Position numbers and translations under genes: made by a program | The notes under the pieces: model-generated | The model's input: only the letters and a program-made list of their open reading frames with translations | Databases searched by the model: none | What the model was told of the DNA's origin: nothing | Assembly: GCA_001577185.1 (NCBI GenBank) | Contig: LSCM01000099.1 | Location: 1 to 5,329 of the forward strand | DNA from: Cloacimonetes bacterium TCS62 | Lineage (GTDB): Bacteria; Cloacimonadota; Cloacimonadia; Cloacimonadales; TCS61 | DNA length: 5,329 nt | Direction of reading: 5' to 3' | Shown: piece after piece, positions 1 through 5,257 of the stretch | Position numbering within the stretch: the stretch's first letter is position 1 | How the letters are laid out: every line of letters begins with the position of its first letter

Positions 1-2
1 AA

Positions 3-122
3 GCTAACCTAAATATTTCTAAGATTAAGAACAATAGCACAACAGTAAAATTTGATCTACCCTCTGGGATTGAAGTTTTAGAATATACTCCTTACAAGAT
101 TCAAGTTATCAAAAATAACTAA
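3..122 (+). CDS. C-terminal fragment, probable YbbR/CdaR-repeat protein
   Basis: This is the end of a gene entering from the left edge: 39 codons are open in the frame beginning at base 3, and TAA is at 120-122. The other two plus frames stop within the first 12 bases. The visible peptide has the layout of the end of a YbbR (CdaR-like) domain: a polar stretch, an alternating strand (TTVKFDLP), a turn with Gly-Ile-Glu-Val, then Pro and a last short strand (YKIQVI). YbbR repeats commonly show this 'V.V.LP.GV.V....P..V.V' pattern. In other bacteria YbbR proteins (CdaR) regulate the diadenylate cyclase CdaA, which makes c-di-AMP, and are anchored in the membrane by an N-terminal segment that is not visible here. 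tsaD starts 12 bases after the stop, so co-transcription is likely. The family call rests on a short pattern match and could be wrong; that this is a gene end preceding tsaD is more secure. Confidence 0.5.
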   Translation, partial: ANLNISKIKNNSTTVKFDLPSGIEVLEYTPYKIQVIKNN

Positions 123-134
123 ATTAACAAATTT

Positions 135-1145
135 ATGTTCAAAATTCTGGCTTTTGAAACTTCTTGTGATGATACTTCCGTTGCGATCATAGATTCAAAT
201 TACAAAGTTTATGTTAACCTGATCTCTTCACAAACCACCCATGAAGATTTTGGAGGAGTTGTACCTGAACTTGCTTCTAGAATACATATCAAGAATATAA
301 CCAAACTTACAAAGCTTGCTTTGAACAAAGCAAATTTAGCATTTAAAGATATTGATGCTTTAGCAGTTTCTATAAACCCTGGATTAATTGGTGCATTGTT
401 AGTTGGTGTGTCATTTGCTAAGAGCTTAGCATATGCATTACACAAACCTCTAATTGCAGTTAATCATATGTTAGGACATATTTACGCAAACAAAATTGAA
501 CATCCCAAATTACAACCACCTTATTTAGCTTTGATAGTATCTGGCGGTCATACAGAACTTGTGGATTTTAAAGAGATCGATAATTTTACAATCGTAGGAA
601 AAACCCGAGATGATGCTGCTGGTGAAGCTTTTGATAAAACCGCTAAATTGTTACACCTTGGTTATCCCGGTGGCCCTTTAATAGATAATTTAGCTATAAA
701 AGGAGATCCTATGTTTCATAGATTTCCACGGGCATTAGACAAAAAGGATAATTTTGATTTTAGTTTTAGTGGTCTGAAAACTTCGATAAGAAACTATCTG
801 AGATCACAGGATAAACAGACCATTAATGACAACATTGCTCATATTTCTGCTTCAGTTCAGAAAGCAATTGTCGATAGCTTGGTAAGTAAAACAATAAATT
901 ACGCAAAAAAAATTAAAACAAAAAATATTGTTGTAGCAGGTGGTGTTTCTGCAAATAGTTGTTTACGTAAAGAGATGATATCGAAGGCAGGAGAGATCGG
1001 TTGTAAAGTTTATATTCCACCAATTCAATATTGTATGGATAATGCTGCCATGATCGGTTCAGCCGCAATTGAGAAGTTTAATAGAAAAGAATTCTCTAGC
1101 TTGGACCTGAATGCTTTTTCCACAAAGGGTACTAGATTTATTTAA
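135..1145 (+). CDS. tsaD: tRNA N6-threonylcarbamoyladenosine synthase subunit TsaD
   Basis: TsaD (formerly Gcp/YgjD) transfers the threonylcarbamoyl group from threonylcarbamoyl-AMP to A37 of ANN-decoding tRNAs, working in the cytosol with TsaB and TsaE. The 336-residue length is normal for the family and the whole protein shows the ASKHA-fold signature. ETSCDDT is at 8-14, the metal-binding HxxxH pair is H111/H115 (HMLGH), VSGGHTEL is at 135-142, the GEAFDK..K...LGYPGGP block spans 163-181, FSFSGLKT is at 209-216, AGGVSANS is at 268-275, and the third metal ligand is D302 in CMDNAAMIG. Nothing essential is missing. The ATG start fits the usual family start (a short strand leading straight into ETSCD). 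No Shine-Dalgarno-like purine run precedes it; the bases before the ATG are ACAAATTT. It follows the probable YbbR gene closely and converges on the minus-strand cluster. TsaB and TsaE are not in the window. Confidence 0.97.
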   Translation: MFKILAFETSCDDTSVAIIDSNYKVYVNLISSQTTHEDFGGVVPELASRIHIKNITKLTKLALNKANLAFKDIDALAVSINPGLIGALLVGVSFAKSLAYALHKPLIAVNHMLGHIYANKIEHPKLQPPYLALIVSGGHTELVDFKEIDNFTIVGKTRDDAAGEAFDKTAKLLHLGYPGGPLIDNLAIKGDPMFHRFPRALDKKDNFDFSFSGLKTSIRNYLRSQDKQTINDNIAHISASVQKAIVDSLVSKTINYAKKIKTKNIVVAGGVSANSCLRKEMISKAGEIGCKVYIPPIQYCMDNAAMIGSAAIEKFNRKEFSSLDLNAFSTKGTRFI

Positions 1146-1169
1146 CACAACCAGCAAATACAATTTTCT

Positions 1170-1202
1170 AGATTTTACAATTTCAATCTAATTGTAAGAT
1201 TT
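1170..1202 (+). terminator. AT-rich inverted repeat, possible tsaD terminator
   Basis: Perfect 8-base arms TTACAATT (1175-1182) and AATTGTAA (1190-1197) flank a 7-base loop. In plus-strand RNA the stem can extend to about 13 pairs, 1170-1182 with 1190-1202, using two G-U pairs. A run of nine T follows at 1210-1218, 7 bases beyond the stem. This fits a weak intrinsic terminator for tsaD, but the stem is very AT-rich and the T run is displaced. Read on the minus strand there is no U tract after the stem, so it is a poor terminator for the opposing operon. The loop contains the stop codon (TGA, 1183-1185) of the minus-strand zinc-ribbon gene, so the structure lies partly inside that gene. Confidence 0.35.
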
Positions 1203-1506
1203 CTAATGCTTTTTTTTTGTCTTTTCTTTTAACTAAAAATTCTACTTTTCCAATATTAGCACCCATAGCAAAAATGAACTCAGTTCCTAATAATGACTGC
1301 ATATGCTCACCTTTGATTATGAATGTAATATTTTCAGAATTCAAAAGAGATTTTATGATAGCTGTATGACCGATATCAACGCTTGTGCAAATTTTCACAA
1401 AATCATCATGATTACTATCACTTTTGTTCCGTAATAGTGGTGTATTACAATCTGGGCAAAATTTCTCAGATGAAGAGACTAATTTATCACATTTGGGACA
1501 ATACAT
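1183..1506 (-). CDS. Small zinc-ribbon protein with C-terminal DUF2007 domain
   Basis: A 107-residue cytosolic protein with two parts. The N-terminus is a zinc ribbon with two CPxC knuckles, C3-P-K-C6 and C17-P-D-C20, which should bind one zinc ion. After a polar linker (about 24-35), residues 36-105 resemble DUF2007 (the Pfam 'putative prokaryotic signal transducing protein' family): a first strand (FVKICTSVD), a helix beginning IGHTAIIKSLL, the ITFIIKGE strand, and a final strand plus helix (KVEFLVKRKDKKKALEIL). No enzymatic activity is known for DUF2007; related domains are ferredoxin-like folds thought to bind ligands or regulate. The gene is last in the minus-strand cluster and its start lies inside the end of the HD-GYP gene (20-base overlap), preceded by a weak GGA five bases upstream, so translation is probably coupled. 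This start is favoured because it places the first cysteine knuckle at residue 3, as in many zinc-ribbon proteins. A role in the c-di-GMP circuit is an inference from position only. Confidence 0.8.
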   Translation of the reverse strand: MYCPKCDKLVSSSEKFCPDCNTPLLRNKSDSNHDDFVKICTSVDIGHTAIIKSLLNSENITFIIKGEHMQSLLGTEFIFAMGANIGKVEFLVKRKDKKKALEILQLD

Positions 1507-2593
1507 CTATATCCGTTAGTAGTGGAGAAATACTTTCATTATTATCAAATCGAAATTCATCTTTTTCAAATAGTTCTACACAAGCGTCAACGACATCAGG
1601 GTGATACAAAATTTCTCTATTTTGCTTGATCTCACCTAAGGCTTTTTCTAAACCAAAAGCAGCTCGATATGGTCTATGAGAAGCCATCGCTTCAACAACA
1701 TCAGCAACTGATAAAATACTAGCTTCAAGCAAAATATCTTTTCCAACAAGACCTTTGGGATATCCGTTGCCATTGATGCGTTCATGATGCTGTAGAACAA
1801 TATCTGCGATTGGCCAGGGGAACTCAATGGTTTTTAGTATATCATATCCAGCTTGTGGATGATTCTTGATTAAATTGAATTCTGCAGGAGTAAGCCTGCG
1901 AGGCATGCTCAGAAGTTCAGCTGGGATAGAGATCTTTCCCAGATCGTGTATCATTCCAACCATAAAAATACCCTCAATTTTTTGATCTTCTAATTTCATC
2001 TTCTCACCGATCGCTTGTGAAAGCATTGCTACTCTTCTTTGATGTCCTGCAGTATAAGGATCTCTTGTTTCTATGATCAGTTCTGTAGCATAAACAATAC
2101 CAGTAAGAGTTTGCTTTAATTTTTTCATTATTTTATGAAGATGATCTTCTGATTTTTTCCTTTTTGTAATATTTATACCGATGCCTAAAATTCCAATGAT
2201 CTTTTTATTTTCATCAAAACGTGGAGTTAAAGTCATTTTAGTCCATAATTTTTCTTTATTCTTTGTGATTTGTTGAATTTCACATTCTGTTCCTTTGTTT
2301 GTGGATAGGATTTTGTCTCTGGCTTTTGAGGCAGTTTTTTTGGATTTCGAATCAAAATATATAATATCGATCTTCTTTTTGCCAACGATCTCTTCTTTTT
2401 TGTAACCGAATATGTTTTCAGCACCTTTGTTCCAATAAATCACATTTTGATTTAGGTCAGTTGATATAATCGAAACAGAAGTAGAACTTTCTAAAATATT
2501 TGTTAGTAATTTGATCTTATCTAGTTCACTATTAGTAAAATTGTTTTCCCATTTTCTTTTAGAATCTGCTGTTATCGTTGATTTTGAATCCAT
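1487..2593 (-). CDS. PAS domain HD-GYP protein, probable c-di-GMP phosphodiesterase
   Basis: A soluble 368-residue signalling enzyme. Residues about 27-150 form a PAS domain with its C-terminal PAC part (STDLNQNVIYWNKGAENIFGY, then GILGIGINITKRK). A helical linker (about 146-165) leads to an HD-GYP domain, about 165-349. The metal and catalytic residues are H184, the H216-D217 pair with K220 (HDLGK), H245 in NHPQAG, H269-H270 in HHERINGNGYP with GYP at 277-279, and D298 in SVADVVEAMASHRPYR. HD-GYP enzymes hydrolyse c-di-GMP to pGpG or GMP, and some act on 3',3'-cGAMP. The position equivalent to the glutamate that holds a third metal in Persephonella PmGH is Tyr180, so a two-metal site is expected. 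No transmembrane segment or receiver domain is present; input is presumably via PAS, but its ligand is not evident. The ATG lies 3 bases after the cyclase stop, with AAGGA nine bases upstream inside the cyclase's last codons. A 20-residue tail after the domain overlaps the next gene. Confidence 0.93.
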   Translation of the reverse strand: MDSKSTITADSKRKWENNFTNSELDKIKLLTNILESSTSVSIISTDLNQNVIYWNKGAENIFGYKKEEIVGKKKIDIIYFDSKSKKTASKARDKILSTNKGTECEIQQITKNKEKLWTKMTLTPRFDENKKIIGILGIGINITKRKKSEDHLHKIMKKLKQTLTGIVYATELIIETRDPYTAGHQRRVAMLSQAIGEKMKLEDQKIEGIFMVGMIHDLGKISIPAELLSMPRRLTPAEFNLIKNHPQAGYDILKTIEFPWPIADIVLQHHERINGNGYPKGLVGKDILLEASILSVADVVEAMASHRPYRAAFGLEKALGEIKQNREILYHPDVVDACVELFEKDEFRFDNNESISPLLTDIDVLSQM

Positions 2594-2596
2594 GTT

Positions 2597-3892
2597 CTAC
2601 CATCCTTTATGAACCATAACTTTATTTCGTCCAGACCGCTTAGCTTTGTAAAGTATTTTATCAGAAATTTTTAAAACTTTTTCTGGTTTAGTGATTTTTT
2701 TAGTATTTGAAGCTATTCCAATACTAACTGTAACAGATACTTGTTTTTGAGCATTCTTCTTGCTTTTACCTCTTTGAGAAGAAGACTTTTTCTTTCTATC
2801 TTTACCACGAATTATAAATGGCGTAGATTCAACAATATGTCTATATTCTTCCAGATAAGGTTTTGCTTCATTTGCTGTTCTATTTGGAAAAACCGCAGTA
2901 AATTCTTCTCCACCAAACCGGAAGGTTTTTGCACCACCTGAAATATTTGCCAATTTTGATGCTATCATTTTCAGAACTTCGTCTCCAGTTTTATGTCCGT
3001 ATTTATCATTGAACTTTTTAAAATGATCAATATCTATCATTGCTATTGCAAAATTTTTCCCAAGATTGTTAAGGGTTTCATTAAGACTTCTTCGACCAGG
3101 TAGATTTGTGAGATCGTCAATATAAGCCATCGAAAATGAAGTTTCGATAAAAGATATGATCAGAATTAAACCAGCAATAGTGAAATAAACAATAGAGGCA
3201 ATTTCTTGAGCTTGTATTATTAAACTGATATGAACAGTAAGTATCAAACTAAAATATCCAACGAATAAATTATTTCTTGTATTAGCAAAATATATAAATA
3301 ACAATAACAATGAAAAAATTATTGAAATTAGTATAATTAAACTAGATTCTAATATGAGCTTATCACCTAATACAGAGAACAGAGAATTTCTAAAATTACT
3401 AAAAGTTTGAGCTAAATTTGGAAACTCATTGATAAAATCTTGAATAAATGTTGATGGAGTTTTATTTACTAAATTTACCAGTAAAATCGAGAATATCACT
3501 TCTATAAAAATTAAGATGGCTGTTACGATACCAGTTTTTGTAAAAATATTCTTTTTAATGAGTGGACTTAAGAATAAAACATTTAAAGGAAATAAAAGCA
3601 TTATGAGCAGTTTTGTATTTTGATATTCAAATTGTGTATTTAAAGAATGATAAATTATTATGCTGAGAATTGAGATAAATATTAGACCTCCATTGTTTGA
3701 ACGGCTTCCAAGAATAATAGTTATTGCGAAAAGAAGATAGGGAATAATCGGTAAAAGTGTGATAAGAGCACTTAATTTATTACTATCCAAAAACTGTTGC
3801 TGTAAACCTGGCCATTTCCATACGATCACAGATGCAAAAAGTATAAGGATCAATGGCATTATAAATGGAGTTAACAATTTTTTTGATTTCAA
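2597..3892 (-). CDS. Membrane-bound GGDEF diguanylate cyclase
   Basis: A 431-residue protein that should make c-di-GMP from two GTP at the inner face of the membrane. The N-terminal half (about 6-252) carries roughly eight hydrophobic segments, near 6-25, 43-62, 68-86, 94-113, 121-142, 180-202, 208-228 and 232-252, with a polar 143-179 loop. I cannot match it to a named sensor such as MASE or 7TMR. The GGDEF domain (about 255-428) begins DDLTNLPGRR. It has the metal Asp D287 (DIDHFKKFND), guanine-contacting N295 and D304, and an active GGEEF motif at 327-331. The inhibitory RxxD I-site expected just before GGEEF is absent (S318-G-G-A321). A strongly basic insert, about 362-384, precedes the VTVSIGIA strand. 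The start is TTG: the frame is closed by TAA at 3914-3916 with no ATG between, and AAGGAAAG sits upstream of the TTG with an 8-base spacer. The MATE gene ends 24 bases upstream and the HD-GYP gene begins 3 bases downstream. Confidence 0.92.
   Translation of the reverse strand: MKSKKLLTPFIMPLILILFASVIVWKWPGLQQQFLDSNKLSALITLLPIIPYLLFAITIILGSRSNNGGLIFISILSIIIYHSLNTQFEYQNTKLLIMLLFPLNVLFLSPLIKKNIFTKTGIVTAILIFIEVIFSILLVNLVNKTPSTFIQDFINEFPNLAQTFSNFRNSLFSVLGDKLILESSLIILISIIFSLLLLFIYFANTRNNLFVGYFSLILTVHISLIIQAQEIASIVYFTIAGLILIISFIETSFSMAYIDDLTNLPGRRSLNETLNNLGKNFAIAMIDIDHFKKFNDKYGHKTGDEVLKMIASKLANISGGAKTFRFGGEEFTAVFPNRTANEAKPYLEEYRHIVESTPFIIRGKDRKKKSSSQRGKSKKNAQKQVSVTVSIGIASNTKKITKPEKVLKISDKILYKAKRSGRNKVMVHKGW
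2603..2607 (-). promoter_or_regulatory. Ribosome binding site of the HD-GYP gene, inside the cyclase gene
   Basis: On the minus strand AAGGA lies 9 bases before the HD-GYP ATG and within the last codons (Lys-Gly-Trp-stop) of the cyclase gene. The upstream gene therefore has to be transcribed for the HD-GYP gene to be translated from this message, and ribosomes finishing the cyclase can restart here. It supports the chosen ATG at 2591-2593. Confidence 0.6.
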
Positions 3893-3897
3893 ATTAT

Positions 3898-3905
3898 CTT
3901 TCCTT
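3898..3905 (-). promoter_or_regulatory. Ribosome binding site deciding the TTG start of the cyclase
   Basis: Minus-strand AAGGAAAG, immediately after a run of A, lies upstream of TTG at 3890-3892 with 8 bases between AGGA and the start codon. The next in-frame ATG is residue 12 (3857-3859), inside the first membrane segment, and has no comparable site. The TTG start also keeps the basic MKSKK leader expected before a first transmembrane helix. This is the clearest Shine-Dalgarno-like site in the window. Confidence 0.65.
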
Positions 3906-3916
3906 TTTTTTATTTA

Positions 3917-5257
3917 TCAATTTTCAGCTTTTATTAATTTTGTTTTCAACACAAAGTAAGAAATTATACCTGTTAGAATATAAGCTAAAGAGATACCCCC
4001 AAAAACGCCCTTTAGTTGAAATAGATTGGCTCCGATGTAAGAAAGAGGAATATACAGTATAAACATTTGCAATATAGTTAATCCTGCAGCATGAAAAGGT
4101 TTTTTTAGAACGTTCAAAGCGGTATTACTAAGCACAAAAATACTTTGTAAACCATAACTTATAGGAACAATAGAGAGATATAGAACAATTGTATGGATAA
4201 CATTTGGGTCTTTATTAAATAAAATAGATATTGGCCTGGCTATTAGAGCTAATAAGAGCATTAAGCCTATTCCCCAAAAGATAGCAAACCTTTGACTGAT
4301 TTTAACAGAGTGATTGACACGATCATATTTTTTTGCCCCTAAATTTTGCCCAATAAACGGACCGTACGATGCAGCGAGAGCTTTAATAACCGCTAATGAA
4401 AAGAATTCAATTTTAGTACACACTCCAAAACCTGCTACAGCATTTTGCCCAAAATTAGAAATTAATCTTGTTACAATACCAATAGAAATAGGTATAATAA
4501 CTCTTGAACCTGCAACAGGTATACCAATAAATAATACTTTTTTCCAAGATTCCAAAATTTCATAGAACTTTGGTTTATGAAAAGATATCATTTTTTCTCG
4601 TTTGATCAATATGTAGGAGGCAAGTGAGAAAACGGTGAATCTACTAAAAATCGTGGCTATAGCAGCACCTTCTAATCCAAGTTCAGGAAAGGGACCAATT
4701 CCAAAAATTAGCAATGGATCCATGATCAAATTTATACATACAGCAACTAACATTATTGCACTTGGTGTTTTTGTATCTCCTGTTGCTCGAATCGCATTAT
4801 TGCCAACCATGGGAATTACAACAAAAGGCATACCGATGTACCAGATGCGCATATAAGACAAAATTAAGGTCACTATTTCAGGTGTTGCACCTAAATTTCT
4901 AAACAGAGGTTTTATCGTAAGTAGACCTATTATTACAAAGAAGAGGACGATTAAAAATGCCAAAAGCAGGGAATCTGTTGTTAAACGCTTAACTTTATGG
5001 TTATCTCCTTCCCCAATTGCTCTTGATATTACAGCCGAAGCTCCAAAACCTAAACCTAAGGCAATACTGGTGACAACCAGGATCACGGGGAATGTGTAAC
5101 TAAGAGCTGCTAATTGATTTATTCCTAATTTACCTACAAAAAATGTATCTACTAAATTAAAGGCGATCATCCCAAGAAGTCCAAAGGTCATGGGTATAGT
5201 CAATTTAGTTAATGTCTTTCCAATGGGTCCTTTTGTTAATTTCGCCTTATTTTTCAT
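3917..5257 (-). CDS. MATE-family multidrug/cation antiporter
   Basis: A 446-residue inner-membrane transporter of the multidrug and toxic compound extrusion family, which exports organic cations or other small molecules in exchange for H+ or Na+. Length and layout are typical: about twelve membrane segments in two six-helix halves, the halves joined by a basic cytoplasmic stretch near 218-240. Recognisable motifs are NLVDTFFVGKLG (34-45), GFGASAVISRAIGEGD (70-85), YIGMPF (140-145), RATGDTKTP (157-165), NLIMDPLLIFGIG (176-188) and GPFIGQNLGAKKYDR (299-313). D37, N176 and D180 have the spacing of the N-lobe cation-site residues D41, N180 and D184 of PfMATE, which points to a DinF/NorM-type mechanism; the substrate cannot be read from the sequence. 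The ATG overlaps the stop of the preceding GNAT-like gene as ATGA, with GGG five bases upstream. The cyclase gene follows after 24 bases. An export partner for an acetylated or signal-related compound is possible but speculative. Confidence 0.95.
   Translation of the reverse strand: MKNKAKLTKGPIGKTLTKLTIPMTFGLLGMIAFNLVDTFFVGKLGINQLAALSYTFPVILVVTSIALGLGFGASAVISRAIGEGDNHKVKRLTTDSLLLAFLIVLFFVIIGLLTIKPLFRNLGATPEIVTLILSYMRIWYIGMPFVVIPMVGNNAIRATGDTKTPSAIMLVAVCINLIMDPLLIFGIGPFPELGLEGAAIATIFSRFTVFSLASYILIKREKMISFHKPKFYEILESWKKVLFIGIPVAGSRVIIPISIGIVTRLISNFGQNAVAGFGVCTKIEFFSLAVIKALAASYGPFIGQNLGAKKYDRVNHSVKISQRFAIFWGIGLMLLLALIARPISILFNKDPNVIHTIVLYLSIVPISYGLQSIFVLSNTALNVLKKPFHAAGLTILQMFILYIPLSYIGANLFQLKGVFGGISLAYILTGIISYFVLKTKLIKAEN

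Noticed and set aside
209..445. Open frame of 78 codons on the minus strand inside tsaD
   Set aside because: It lies wholly within the well-conserved tsaD frame on the other strand, and its peptide resembles no family I know.
1383..1604. Open frame of 73 codons on the plus strand across the zinc-ribbon/HD-GYP junction
   Set aside because: It is antisense to two genes with clear motifs, and its low-complexity Ser-rich end is an artefact of their codons.
2233..2424. Open frame of 63 codons on the minus strand inside the PAS region
   Set aside because: It is a shifted frame of the PAS coding region, Lys/Arg-rich only because of A-rich codons; the PAS frame is the conserved one.
2741..2941. Open frame on the plus strand opposite the GGDEF domain
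   Set aside because: Antisense shadow of the conserved GGDEF coding sequence, including the basic insert; no ribosome site or family match seen.
2900..2985. Cyclase as a Hypr GGDEF making cGAMP
   Set aside because: The specificity residue is Asp (D304), as in c-di-GMP cyclases, not the Ser/Thr reported for Hypr enzymes.
3893..3916. A transcription terminator between the MATE and cyclase genes
   Set aside because: The T/A run is A-rich on the coding strand and has no hairpin before it; it is the leader of the cyclase ribosome site.
3759..4062. Two open frames on the plus strand (3759-3959 and 3865-4062) around the MATE/cyclase junction
   Set aside because: Both are antisense to real genes, and their hydrophobic look comes from opposite-strand membrane or A-rich codons.
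4314..4856. Open frames on the plus strand at 4314-4565 and 4635-4856 inside the MATE gene
   Set aside because: Antisense to conserved MATE motifs (GPFIGQNLGA, RATGDTKTP, NLIMDPLL); no independent support.
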